A DNA stretch of 64,000 nt from Udeniomyces pyricola (Eukaryota > Basidiomycota > Tremellomycetes > Cystofilobasidiales > Mrakiaceae): positions 372,001 to 436,000 of the forward strand of contig BCIK01000009.1 of assembly GCA_039545295.1 (NCBI GenBank), given 5' to 3'. Position numbers and translations under genes: made by a program. The stretch's first letter is position 1; every line of letters starts with the position of its first letter. This document shows, one piece after another, positions 12,407 to 30,080 of this stretch. The notes under the pieces are model-generated. The model had not been told where the DNA came from. It made no database searches and worked only from the letters and a program-made list of their open reading frames with translations.

Positions 12407-13270
12407 AGACGGCGGTGTAAGCGTCTTGCGCGACGTGCCAGGAAAGAGGGATGGGATGAGGGGAAGGAGGACGAAGGGCGAGATGGAGGAAGTGAACGCG
12501 AACGATTCAGAGTTCTTTGGGCTTGCTCGCGTTGATTTCGATCAGCTAAATCCGTGCGATACATCATCATGTACATAATTTCCAGCCAACATCATATATA
12601 TATATACATATGATGATCACGATGTTGCGGGTAGCTATAGAGCTAATCAATGCAAACTGCAGATCCGCGCTAAATATGTCTGCTTCATGCCCTCCTGGCT
12701 CTTAATGACAAGCCTATCGTTATATAAATGTAGAACGACCTGCAGCAGTGGGTGGCGAAATATATGTTGCAGGAACGGCCGCTGCTAGGATTGCAAGTGC
12801 GGCGGAACCCGCGGTCGATTCTTCACCAACTGGTGCAAAGAGACCTAATCGGATGATACAGTGAGTAAATATATCACGTATTGAATGAACGCATGCTTTC
12901 ATGCGCTGCGTCGATTCGCCATCGAGTTTATGTTAGTGACTCACGGTCGACGAAAAAAGAATATGACTCTACACACAAACACACATTCATGGGATATGTC
13001 AGATGCGAGACGGTTATGCAGAGGCGAAAGATATGAAAGAAGCCGGGGGGGGGGGGGGAAGGAGAATTAAGTTCTGGTTGAGCAAGCTAAGAGAAAAGGT
13101 CTAGGAAATTTGGTGTAGGAGATGAAAGAGGGGACTGATGGAATTTGGTAAGAAAATCTTTTCGTCGTCGTCGTCATCTGAGAGCCGAGTTGAGCGGAGA
13201 GGAGTGTTTCGAACAAAGAAAAGAGAGAAGGAGCATGTGAAGAAATAGGGATTTGATAGTGTTGGTTCGT
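12407..13270. other. intergenic between striatin 5' end and adenosine kinase 3' end
   Basis: Both flanking genes are on the minus strand, so this holds the striatin promoter and the adenosine kinase terminator. It includes a short AT repeat near 12595-12610 and a run of 14 G at 13045-13058. A 60-codon minus-strand frame at 12720-12902 has an Ala-rich hydrophobic C-terminus but no recognisable family. I treat the stretch as non-coding. Confidence 0.55.
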
Positions 13271-15761
13271 TTAGAGGATCTGGATCTTGGGGAACTTGTA
13301 GGCAGGTCCGACCTAGATCGGAAGGACAATGAAACAAAAGCAAGGCACTAGGTCAGAAAGGTGTATCTCCAAGGCGAGAAAAAAAGGAGAAGAGAACGAA
13401 AGAAAGCAAACAGAATGAGAACGACCACTCACCTGTCCAACGTTCATGGCGCCCATCTTGTGTCCGGCCTCAACACACTCTCCCAAGCTCTTGCCCGCGA
13501 CGAACGCGCCCAAGAAGCCACCGGCGAACGCATCTCCGGCACCGTTGGTGTCGACGATGTCCTTGTCAGCGAGCTTGGTGACGGGGAACGTCTTGGGGTT
13601 CTCATCGGTAGGCTGAAGGTTGGACTTGTAGTCCGAGGCGGAGGAGGAGGCGACGACGGTCGACTCGGCACCCTGGGTGATGACGACGAGACGGGGTCGC
13701 GAAGCGTTCTGCTTGGGGCTGGCAGCGATGGCCTTAGCGACGGAAGCTGGATCGTTGGCCTGTGTTGGAGGGAGAGCAACGTTGGTGATAAAAGGGCAGG
13801 AGAATGGAACCTAGTCAGGATACGTCTCGACAACGCAAGATTATAGCCAGGCAAAGAAACGAAACGCAAGAAGAAGCACAACGCCGACTTACGGAAAGAC
13901 CGTGGGACTCGGCGTAAGCGGCAGCCTCGGACTCGTTTCCGATGACAATGTCGCAGAACGGAAGGAGCTGGTCGACCTGGGCCTTGAAGAACTGGGGAAT
14001 GAATGGGGCCGAGAGGTTCATGGCGAAGCACTAGATGGAAGCAAAACGTGCAGATAGATCCAAGAGAATGAACGAAAGGGGGGTGGGAATGTAAGAAGCG
14101 GCACAAATTGTTAGTTTGATCAAAACCAAATTTAAGCCAATACTCAAAAGAGAAAGACAAAAATAGATGAACGAACCTTGCCCGAACCGGACGCCTTCTT
14201 GGCGAGCTCCAACGCGGACTCAACACCGTGGGTCAAGAAGAAGCCACCAAGGTAGAAGAACTGGGCCTCGTCAATGAGGGTCTTAACCTCAGCCGAGGCA
14301 AGGTGCTCCGGGGTGAACGATTCAGCGGCTCGGAGGGTGGTGGTGAGCGATCTAAAGAGGAAAGATAGAACAGCATGGGCAGTCAGAGGACAAGGTGGGA
14401 ACAGGAGGAAGGGGTAGACAAGAGTTAGATGTATGATGCGAATATAGAGATGCAAGTCAAAAATACCTCAGGCCATTTGGCCCGACAGAAAGAAACGGGG
14501 AAGTAGGGGTTGAAATACGATATGTTTGACAAGGTTGTAAAAAAAAGGAGATGAATGTACGAACCGGTCGTGTCCGGTGATGACAACAGCGCAAGCACCA
14601 GTCTTCTGTCCAGGGAAGACCTGGTAAGCGGACTTCACGCCCTCCTATGATACAGAGACAGACGCAAGATCAAAAGGAACGTGGATCGTTTTAGAACAGG
14701 TTTTTTTGTTCGCGCAAGCACAAAGAGTCAGCATACAGCCTCGAGGTAGACATCACAGGCAGAATAAGGCCAAAACCCGTTATGTCCCTTCTCCTTTCTT
14801 TGCAATACTCTATGCAGGCAAGAGCCGAAGGAAAAAGAAGGAACCATCTCGCGCACCTTCTCGTTAGCGGTCCTGAGCTGCTGGGCGAGGTCGTCGTCTC
14901 CGACGGCTCCGATGTAAGCGACAGAGTCGGCGGGGAGGCAGTACTGAAGAACCATCAAGCCAGGTCAGAGAGATGGAACAAAGTAGGAAAAAATACAGAG
15001 GAAGAAGGCGCCAAGGAACTATGTCAATGATGAAGGAGACAAGACGTACAGCGGCACCTCGAGCAGCGTTCTGGGCGGCTCCACCGGCGACGTAGACAGG
15101 AGCGGGATCCTGCTTGGTGATCTCGTCGTAGCTATAGCGAGATCAGGGGAAGTCACAGATGATACAGCATAGTTAAAGGGGATGTGAGTAGATGAAGATG
15201 AGGTGTCGGTGTATGTAGACGACAAGGCAAGGATGGAGCGAGCAAAGAGGGAACATACATGGGCCTAACCATCACCAATCGCACCAATTCAATTCAAGCA
15301 GCAAGAGACGTCAGATATTACGTTTGTTCGTTCGGACCGGATCTTGAGCTCCGTAGTGATGCATCTCGCATCGCATCCTTGCCATTGGCGCATTCAGAGG
15401 AGAGCAAAGGAAGGAGAAGTTGGGAAAGAGAGACAAGGCGACGAACATGTGCTTCTCGTCGGCAAGAATAGCATCGTTGGCCTTGAGGTCGTACTTCTTG
15501 AGGAGAGCCTCTCCGTTAGACACCTGGATGTCGAGCTGGAAATACGAAGAGATCAAAGCAAGCACAGGGGGGTGATAAGTTGATAAGACGTGGGACGAGC
15601 AAAGTAAGACACGCGTACGTACGAGGGGGTTGCCCATGCAAACGAGGACTGATGAGGCCAGGGACGGGGAATTGGTCAGTTGGTGGATGCATGTACGGAC
15701 GAGAACGAACTTGGGGAGAGTGAACAAGTAGTGGGGAGAATCAAGACGGACTAGGAGACAT
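13271..15761 (-). CDS. ADO1: adenosine kinase
   Basis: Adenosine kinase phosphorylates adenosine to AMP, salvaging purine and clearing adenosine formed by the methyl cycle. Exons join as MSP-ILVCMGNPL-LDIQVSNGEALLKKYDLK, then EKH-MPI-YDEITKQDPAPVYVAGGAAQNAARGAA. Later pieces include VAYIGAVGDDDLAQQL, FYLGGFFLTHGVESALELA, FCDIVIGNESEAAAYAE and the ribokinase-family active site DTNGAGDAFAGGFLGAF with the catalytic Asp. The C-terminus VGPAYKFPKIQIL is typical. Two exons are tiny: the first coding exon is about 10 nt, and a 6-nt exon at 15259-15264 is needed to keep the frame and restore KHMPIYDEI. The stop is at 13271-13273. Length is near 345 residues, as usual. The exact start is less certain than the rest because the first exon is so short. 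Confidence 0.92.
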
Positions 15762-16164
15762 GATGTAAGAAAAGAAGAAAAGGGATGGAGAGAGGGAAAG
15801 TGGGTGAAGCAAGAGATCGAACGGGGTGATGGATCGAGGACGAAAGAGAAAGAGATCATGATCACGATCGATTATCATCAAAGCCAAAAACGACCAATGC
15901 AGCTGGCCCCTCATTCGATTCTTGTCTTTGGATCTTCGAATAACATCCAACGGAACGGTTGCCGATTAACCGACGTCTCTCATTCATCACCCACATGCAC
16001 CCATAACCAACTTGCTCTGTTTTCCGTTTCCCATGTCGTTCAGATCTCCAACCTTAATCTACGAGCAAAGCGCTCATCATCATCGGCATCATGACCTCCC
16101 CTCCGTTTCAACCCACGCACGTTCCCCCAGTCTATCTTGTTGACGTTCGTTCTTCGTCTTCTTT
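15762..16164. other. intergenic: adenosine kinase promoter and CCT3 3' flank
   Basis: About 400 bases between two minus-strand genes. The CCT3 terminator and adenosine kinase promoter should be here. A frame on the minus strand near 16030-16110 could extend the CCT3 C-terminus if a different last splice site is used, but this is not favoured. No clear motif is seen. Confidence 0.45.
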
Positions 16165-19150
16165 TTACACTATAGTATTCACAGCAAAAAAAAAAAAAAA
16201 CAATGCCACACAGTCAACCAAGTTAGCCATGGCTCACCAATGCTCATCAACCCAAACATGTAAAGGAAGAAGCGGAGCACAAGAAAGGCGAGAGATAAAG
16301 AAAGCAAAAAAAAAAGAAGAAGAAAAGACTTACTCTCGGGAACCATACCCTCTCCGTAGTCCTCGGCCTCCATACCCTCTCCTTGAGGGACATTGCCGAC
16401 ACCGCCTTGAGCTCCACCCTGACCCCTTGCGACGGCGGAAACAACATCGTCGACTCGAAGCAGAAGCGTTGCCGACTGATAAAAACAGGAGGAGCAAGAC
16501 CCAATGAGGCAAAAAAAAAGAAGGCATCAGTAGTCAGGCCAACAAGCAGTATGACAGACAGAAGCCGAGACCTGACAAGACAAGACACGATCGCAAAGTC
16601 CAAAGAATCTAGGTAAGGTTATCGAAGAAATGTTCACCTCAATAGCCGTCTTGAGAGTTTGAATCTTGACAGCAGCGGACTCGTAAAGACCGTACGTCTT
16701 CATGTCCACGACCTTGCCGCTGTCTCCGTCGACACCGTACGAGTGCTCGCCGTTGGCGTGACGGGCCTGGATAAAAAACGTAAACAGAAATCGTGTAGAA
16801 CCAGGAAAGAAGAAGGCGACGACATGATCATTGTTAGTGAACTCTACACACACACACGCCCATCCCACGCTCGTTACCACAGACGAAGCGAATCTCTCAC
16901 CCTCAGATCCGTCAGGACACGCATGGCATTCCCACCACAGTTCTGAACGAGCGTCCTCGGAATAACCTCAAGCGCATCCGCAATCGCCTTGACGGGCACC
17001 CCCTCGACACCCTCCATCGTCCTCGCCAACTTATGCAGCTCGACCGAAATGGCCATCTCCGTCGCTCCTCCACCAGGGCAGAGCGTCGGGTTAAAGACGA
17101 CGTTTCGGGCGACCGACATGGCGTCGGCCAGGTTACGGTCAATCTCGTTGAGGAGGTCTTTCGAAGGACCTCGAAGAAGGATGGTGCAAGCTTTCGGCGA
17201 CGTGCAGGCGGTGAGGAAGGTAAAGTACCTGTGAGCATGAGAACATGACGGTGAAGGACAGAGTAAAAAGGTAAAAAGGAAACGAAACAAGGCAGGCAGG
17301 ATCAGTTCTGTCCTTTCATACCGACTGTCGACGCGTGACAAGTACGCCTCGGGGTACGATAATCTCCGTACAGTCCACCGAGCATTAGCGACGGCTAGGT
17401 GTTCTCCAAGACTTACTCATCTCCAAGCTTCTCAATGTTGAACAGACCACACTCGGTTCCGACGTCGACATCCCGGAGGTCCTCGACTCGGTTCACAATG
17501 GTAGCTCCGACAGCTCGGGCTATTCGGTTGTTGTCCGACTTTCGGACTCGTCGGATAGCAGTGATGTTGGCCTTAAGGAGGTAATGTTGAGCAAGGTCTG
17601 TAGGGCATTCGTCAAGACGGTTAGAAACAAAACCCGGAGGCGGGGGAGGGGTGCGAGTGAGTTTGGGGCCAGGCGCGTCAGTGGAGGAGCTTAGTGCCAC
17701 AACGCGAGCATACCCCTGATGTGACTAGGATGAGAGAAATACAGTCAGACAATGCAAAGATAAAGACGGTGAAAAATGACTTACCCGAGACACCCTTCTC
17801 GGTGAAGATGAGGTCCGGCTTGAACTCGATCAGGCGATCGCACATCTGCTTGATCTGCTCCTCCTCAATCTCAAGAACTCGGCTCCAATCTTCCTCTCGG
17901 GTGATTTCAATGTTGGTCTGACTCTCTCCCTTCTTGTACTCGAGCGGGCAGTCGAGGAGGACAATCCTCGGGTTCTCAATCCTTCGTCGCATCTTCGGGT
18001 GGGTAACGTCCTTGTTGACCATGACTCCATCGAGGACTTTACTGTTCTCAATCTCTCCTCCAGGCACCTTTTCGACTCGAGCGTATCGTTTGATGTCGAC
18101 AGTCTTGATACCATCGGCGTCCGACTGGGAGACGGTTCGCACAGCGTCGAGGGCAAGCTGGCACATGAGGTCGGACCAGCGGGAGGAGAACTTGGTTCCA
18201 ATCGAGGTCTTGATGAGAGCGAGCATCTCCGGGTCCGACGAGACATCGACCGGCCGCGAGATGGCAGAGACAGTCTGGAGGGAGTGGGCGAGGGCCTTCT
18301 TGAAAGCGGAAATGATGACGACCGGGTGAATGTTGCGTTGCAGAAGGGGAAGGGAGTGGGCAAGAATCTCTCCAGCTGAATCGTTGTAAGTAGGGGTAAC
18401 GATGTAAAGGAGAAGGTAACACGTATCATGTTTAGTGAGTGCACGCAACAAGGCTTTGTCTCTTAAGCAAACAAGACAGGCAGGTGTCTGAAAGCATGGC
18501 CAGCACGAGCAAGCGCAAGCTGAAGGGACGGTGAAAGAAACACGAGACGACTGAATGCTGCTCACCAAGAATGATGACACTTGTCGTGCCGTCTCCAACC
18601 TCCTCATCCTGAGTCCGACTGAGCTCGATCATGGACTTGGCGGCAGGGTGGGCAACCTCAATCTCTCGGAGGATAGCATTACCATCGTTCGTGAGACTGA
18701 TGGAATGAGGAGGAAAGAGCAAAGGAAGCGAGCGAGCGTTGTTGGACGCGAAACGTTGTGGTCGAGTGGGTCAGCTCGTGGAATCTCCTTCTTCATGGGT
18801 GTCAGCTTGGAAGAGGGATGAGAAGGTAGGACCGACAGGATGCCTCCCATGGGATCAAGAATCATCTTGAGCATCGCTTTGGGTCCGAGACACGTCCTGA
18901 TGACATCGGCAACGGTCTGAAGGGCAAACGAAAGACGGACCGATGAGAAGACAACGTGTCAAGAAAGAGCGGGGACGACCAAGCAAAGGAACCGAGCGCG
19001 ATGAGCGACTCTGCATGCTACGGCTTGCGATGTAAAGTAAAGGACACGATGACGGACCTTGGCAGCGGTGATGTTGGCGATCTGAGCTTTACGACCAGAC
19101 TGACGCTCTGGTCCGGTGTTCATGACAAAGACGGGCATCTGAGAAGCCAT
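16165..19150 (-). CDS. CCT3: T-complex chaperonin CCT subunit gamma
   Basis: CCT3 is one of eight subunits of the cytosolic TRiC/CCT chaperonin that folds actin and tubulin with ATP. The start [20 protein letters not shown] and exon 2 [20 protein letters not shown] are diagnostic of the gamma subunit. The nucleotide-binding motifs follow: [20 protein letters not shown], then [17 protein letters not shown] with its catalytic Asp. The apical-domain segment [17 protein letters not shown] is also gamma-specific. [36 protein letters not shown] and the exon [20 protein letters not shown] complete the equatorial domain. The C-terminus runs [18 protein letters not shown] to [10 protein letters not shown]. 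The last splice is uncertain: a donor follows GAG-A at about 16332, and the acceptor I prefer (CTAAC branch, T-tract, TATAG) gives one Met codon and TAA at 16165-16167. Length is near 555 residues. Confidence 0.92.
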
Positions 19151-19944
19151 GGTGGGCAGAGGAGAAGGGAGGGAGGGGGGAGGGTCGCTGTGGTTCGGAA
19201 ACGGGGGGGATTGTTTGGAAAAGACGGGCGAGGGTCAGATGAGTGATTTGGGTTGGCGAAACAAGGGCTGAGATGGGGATTCTAAGCCGTGCTGACTTGG
19301 TTGAACGGGAGGAGGAAGCGGACGGGGTGGAGGGATGAATGGATGGATGTCAGGGTGGATGGGACTATGATGGACTGATGGCTGATAGGGGATAATAACC
19401 TGGAGGCGGCTTATAGAATCGAGTAGAATCGAGTGGAAAATGACTAAAATCGATGGAATCCGCCAGAATCGACGAGTCTCTCGAAATCATCTATCATCAC
19501 TCGCGTTCGCCCTAGTGGTGTCTGTGCGTGTCTGTGTGGGAAGCCTGTCATGATCAGCGGCGCATCGACTGGCCTTGCCTGCCGTTGCCTGCCGGCCTCT
19601 GAACTCTGAACTCTGAGCTCTGAGCTCTGCGGTCCACCCATTCTCCCTCTTGATCACCAGATCATTCCACCCNCCCNCCCCCCCCTCCCCTCTTCCTAGC
19701 TTCATTGCATTCCTTGGCCCTTTTCCGGTTCCCAACCCGGTTACTCCCTTTCCCTCATCCATATCGATTCCCGCCTTATCTCTTCCTCGCCTTCGACAAC
19801 AGGCCCACCTCGCTCCGATCCGAGTCGATTCCAACCTCCCCCCCTTCCGCCCACCGGCGTTAGCACCGAGCCCCCTCCGTTCAGTCCCTCTCCCCACTCC
19901 CCGCCACCGTCTCCACCCTTCTTCCACTCATCCCCTGCCTCACA
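19151..19944. promoter_or_regulatory. shared divergent promoter region of CCT3 and PRP22
   Basis: Two housekeeping genes start away from each other across about 790 bases, so both promoters must lie here. The half next to PRP22 is pyrimidine-rich on the plus strand, with unresolved bases at 19673 and 19677 within a C run. Near 19580-19630 there are tandem copies of a CTCTGA/GCTCTGA-type motif. No TATA box is obvious. The regulatory role is inferred from position only. Confidence 0.5.
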
Positions 19945-25507
<5,563 letters not shown>

Positions 25508-25558
25508 AAAAATCAATCAAAACAAAAAAACACAAAAAAAACACAAGACCCAAATCCA

Positions 25559-25594
<36 letters not shown>

Positions 25595-26787
25595 ACACCC
25601 AACCAAAAATCCTTCCTCTCTCCCCTTCTTCTTTTTTTCTCTCTATCTTCTCTCTGTCGTCTTTCGCTTGTTCCTTCTTCTTCTCTTTGCCTCTCTCTCT
25701 CTCCCCCCCCCCCCCCCCCTCCCTCCTCAAAGCCATCTCTTTTTCTCTCTTTGCCTTTCCTAGTACGACCATCGATCTGCGGTTCTTCTTTTCCTCTTTT
25801 TCCCCCCTTCCTACTGTCTTTGAACCCCCTCTGGTGTCTCTCCTGCGCTCCCTCTCTCTCTCTCTCTATCCTATTCCCGTCATTTTTGTCTCAATCATAC
25901 AGGGAAAGCTTCAACGTTCCAAAAGGAAAAAAAAAAAAAAACCCGACCAAACTTTGACCTCACCAACAACACGTGAGACAGACAAACTTGTATATGTATA
26001 TACACGAACGAGAAAGGAGAAGAAGAAGAAAGAAGAAGAAAAAAAAAACAAGCAGGAAGAGAATCAGAATCGATCATGTATTGGATTTGCTTTAAGAAGC
26101 TGGGGCGGGAAGTGGGGAGGGCACCGGATCGATCCGATTCGAACCGAACCACACAGAAAAAGGGTGACAAAGGACAAGAAAGGCAGAGAGTCGGATAAGA
26201 AGACAGACAGAGAGAGAGACAAAGAAAGGATGAGACCCAGCCAAAAGACACGATTCGGGGGGGGGGGGGGCTGAGAGATGATGACAACAATCGGGAAAAA
26301 AGAAGAGAAAGAGAAGGAAAACCCAAGAAAATTGAAAAGGAGGAATGGAGAAGAGAGGGAAACAGAAGAAAACGGACAAGAGTGCTGGAAATTAGAGATA
26401 TCAGCGAGAGGGTAGAAGTCGGGTGGAAGGGAAAGGAAAAAAGGGGGGGCGGGGGAGTCTAAAGCACAGAAAGGAGGATGAGATATAAAAGAGTTGAGGG
26501 TTAGGCCCAAGTCGATGGACCAAGGAAGCACACACACATATATGAAGGACACATGGATTCGTAGAAAATCAAAAGAATGCAAGAGATACAAATGAAAGAG
26601 AGGTAAAGGAGAGGAGAAAGGCGGACCGAGAGGCGAGGCGAGCGATTTGGGAAGAGGGCGAAACAAGCAAAAGGCTCAGAAGAAAGAGCTGAAGCAAGTC
26701 AGGCAAGATCAGGCACGCGGGGAACAAGACAAAGAGAAGAACGGGGAACAAAAGGAGAAGCGAAAGAGGAAAAGTAGGCCGCAACTC
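25508..26787. other. convergent intergenic region with long C runs and skewed composition
   Basis: PRP22 (+) and the CBM21 gene (-) end towards each other. The left half is T/C-rich, with 32 C at 25561-25592 and 17 C at 25703-25719. The right half is A/G-rich, with 14 G at 26257-26270. Long open frames on either strand translate to low-complexity Pro/Ser/Phe or Lys/Glu/Arg and are not credible proteins. I see no gene. Confidence 0.7.
25561..25592. repeat. poly(C) tract, 32 nt
   Basis: An uninterrupted run of 32 C begins about 54 bases after the PRP22 stop codon, so it probably lies in the 3' UTR or just past the polyadenylation site. It is directly visible; length may be approximate because homopolymers are error-prone. 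Confidence 0.85.
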
Positions 26788-29700
26788 TTAGCCAACGATC
26801 GGGCCTCGCCTCAACGGATTTTCAACCCCCCAAAAAATGCCGCCAGTGTTTGGACTGGTGTTGCCTCCACTCGCGCCTCCGTTGCTGCTTGCATTCGTGG
26901 GCGTTGTCGCCCCGGAATCAATACCAGTACTTGCCCAGGGGGGCGTGACAATGCCTTTCCCTAGCGGGGTCGCTTGACCCGAATCGGCGATCCTTGGTGA
27001 GGACATTCGCATCGATAGTCCTGGAGAGGTCGGTAGGAAGGATGATCGGCCAAGGGGCGAAGCCGAGACAGAGCCTAGCGGAGAAGATTCAAGTGAAGTA
27101 GGAAGGGAAGATGGTAATGGCGTCGAGCCGGGCGAGGTTGGGCTGGAGGATCCAAAGAAGCAGTACCTTGCGACGCTATAGGAGACAGAGAGTGCAACGT
27201 CAACGCATCAGGTGAGTCAGTCTTCGAATACAATGATGCGGGAGAAAGGTCTTGTTCTTCAACGAAAGAAGATACATAAGAACTTACAAGTCGGCATACG
27301 AGCTGCTCTGAAGCTTTTTGTCAAACTTGGACCCGTCGCTGCCCGGCCCAATCTCGGGCAGGCCAGCAAAAGTCCGCATTCCCGGGCTCCCGAGCTCGTT
27401 TGGCAGCGAGATTGGAGTTGCTGGCGGTGGACTTGTCGATGGTGAGGACGGTGATCGGGCTTCAGATGACGAAAGTGGAGGCGGAGCAAGCGTCCTGCTT
27501 ACTGGCGAAGACGGGAATGGCGCCGTCGACCGGAGGGGCAAGGCCGACAAAGACGCTTGGTGATGAGGCGATCGGACTTTGAACGGAATTCCATCATCGA
27601 GGAAAGAAGGCTCGTCCCAAGTACGAGTTCGAGCATGCGTCGGGCGGGACGAAGAGGGTGTGGGGGATCCCAAGCCAAGAGAAGCAGCTGTGAACGGGTT
27701 CCCGCCGACATCATTGCAAGCGCGAGGGGTGTTGGGCGAGGCAGGAGGGGAGCTGGGCGCGCGATAAGACGTCATCTTGAGCGGCGAGTTAGGATGCGAT
27801 GACATGGGCGTCGCTAACGGAGCAGTCATACTTTCGAGTGGTACCGAGTCAGTCGTAGGGGTAGTATCTTGGGAGTTGGGTGGCGTGAGCAGGGTGTTTC
27901 GTCCAAACGCGCTTGAGATGGAGGATGAGGCGGATGGGACTCCAGGCGTCGAGGCTGGAGGCGTCGGCATCTTGGGGAACGACCACTCGTTGACGGCCCG
28001 AGGTGATTGGCTAGGAAGAGGTCGGTGTGTGCTAACTGGCGATGAAGTCGAGGCCTTGAGGCCAGGACTGACTGTGGGACGGGACGAGTCCTCAAGAAGC
28101 GGGAGGAAAGCGTTCCCCTCGGACGAGGACTTCTTGGTATGCAGATGTTTGGTTTTGTCGTTTGTAGTCGAACTCTTGGCGAGGCCAGACGGTGCAGATT
28201 CAGTGACAGCAGCAGCGCTCGAAAGCGCAGACGGAGCTTTGGGAGCTCGACGAAATCGAAGCTTGTAGTTGGCGCCAGAGTTGTTATCCCACCACTCTTG
28301 CCCGCCATCGATACTATATCGAACAACGAGGAAAAGAGTACGCTCATCGATTTTGCGGCGAATATCATCAAGCTTGATGGCAAACGAGAATCGATCCCAT
28401 CCTTGCGATGGATAGTCGGAGGTGGAAGATGAGGGCGCTGCTGCGAGCGACGAGGACGAAATGTGCGTCGAGTGCGAGGCGGTGACTTCGGAGGTTGTTT
28501 GCCAGTCGTCCCAGGCTGTAAGATAGAATGGAAGAGAAGAAGAGGGAACAAAGAGGAACACGTTGTTCAGCAATCGAGGCGCGCGACCAGACCAAGGCAG
28601 TCAGAGCCGCTCCCTCGAGCAAGTCGTACGCACTAAACCTAACTGCAACCCATTTGCCAAATGTGATGTTGCGCACGACGACCGTGCCCTTGAGGACCAA
28701 TGCGCCACCTTCGGGCCCATCATCGGCGATTGTCATCGTTTCGAGTACGACGTTGTCCCACTCTGGGACGAGTAGACGCTTGTCGGCTCGCTCGCCAAAG
28801 TTGAGGCCGAAGATGCGAGGGATTCGGGTCGATTCGACTTCGTGAACGAGTACCCTCTCGTTTCCACCAGAGGAGGTCGAGGAGGCGGAGCCATAGCCGG
28901 GCGAGGTCCAGATGGACCTAGAGGGCGGCCAGCGTCCTCTTGGGGTCTCGTTTTCAGTTTCAGTGTCAGTTCCGACTCGGTCGATGTCCTCGCCCTCGAG
29001 CACGCGCGAGACGGCCGAAACCTTGTGCTTAGACTTGAAGAGGACGACCTTCTCAAGCTCGCCGTCCTCGCCCTCTTCGCCAGCGAAGCGAAGCGTTTTT
29101 CTGTCGCCTGCCGATTGGGGCCCGCCTTGGCTCTCGTTGTCGTCGTCGCCGTCTTCGTCCCGATAGGGCGTGGCGGGCGCGCTTCGGCACTTCTCCCATC
29201 GGTCTTCCTCCTCGTTGGCGGCATCGATCGAGAGTCTTCGACTACTGAGTGTGTCGAGGGCATACTCGTCCTGGATTTCTGCCGAACAAGGCGTCGACTG
29301 GGATCGACGCTGCTTGAGGGCCGGACGGACGAGTTCCCCAGATTTCTTGCGGATCATCGACGCCGTCGGTCGGCTCGGCGCAAGGTACGCTGAGGGTGTC
29401 GTTGGTGTCGACCGAGCGAGGACAGGTCGTGGATGCAGCGGAGAAGGGATGGCCTGGTTGGCCGAGGGTGGAGGGATGTCGACTCGGAGCGAGGGTGAAC
29501 TTCGTCGGAGAGAGATGTTGGAAGTCGACGTTCGACGCACCGCGGCGTTGGCATGCGGTGGAGGAGACGCTCGAGTAGCGCCACCAGCTGGGGGAGGGGA
29601 AGGCGATGAGGACTTGGAATGAGAGGAAGGAGTGGTCGCCGAGCCGAGTGGTTCATCGCCGTCACGAGCAGGGCCGACAGAGAGTCCCAACGAGTCAGTT

Positions 29701-30080
29701 TGGGGCTTATCGCCGCCGAGGCCGGGACTTTTCTCTCTGCTGCTGTTCCTTCGAGGAAGAACCATGCCGCCCATGGGCGAGCCAATCATAGGCGGGGAGC
29801 CGGCGGTGGTGGAGAGCGTCCGTGCGGTCGGAGAGGTGACACGGATGTGGGACGATGAACGGCGAGGAAGGGTCGGCATGGGACCCGGGACAGGAGCCGA
29901 CCAGGTCGAGGAGCTCGGGCTTGAGGTCGATGTCGAGGGCGTGCGCTGATGGCCAGGGCGGGAGGACGTGCTAGCGAGCGAGTTTGCGATGGCCTGGTCG
30001 GAGAAGGAGAAGGGCGAGCGTTGAGCAGAAGGTGGTGGGATGATGTTGGCCGAAGGCGAGGAAGGATTCGAGTACGGCAT
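26788..30080 (-). CDS. glycogen-targeting regulatory subunit of protein phosphatase 1, CBM21 domain (GAC1-like)
   Basis: Proteins of this type bind PP1 catalytic subunit and bring it to glycogen, activating glycogen synthase. Three exons (30080-28634, 28515-27288, 27175-26788) give about 1,020 residues. The first ~280 are Ser/Pro-rich and disordered. A SGELVRPALKQRRSQSTP segment typical of fungal members precedes a PP1-docking region with KTLRF (RVxF-like) and, 15-20 residues on, EKVVLFKSKHKVSAVSR. The CBM21 domain spans about residues 440-575: VVVRNITFGKWVAVRFTWDD, then GWDRFSFAIKL, then LVVRYSIDGG and WWDNNSGANYKLRF. The remaining ~440 residues are again Ser/Pro-rich, with a conserved-looking YADFVARYCFFG across the last intron. 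The start MPYSNPSS is the first ATG of the open frame. The glycogen role is inferred from the family. Confidence 0.88.

Noticed and set aside
12720..12902. 60-codon minus-strand frame with hydrophobic Ala-rich end
   Set aside because: It has no signal peptide or family motif. It lies in the striatin promoter region and is probably chance.
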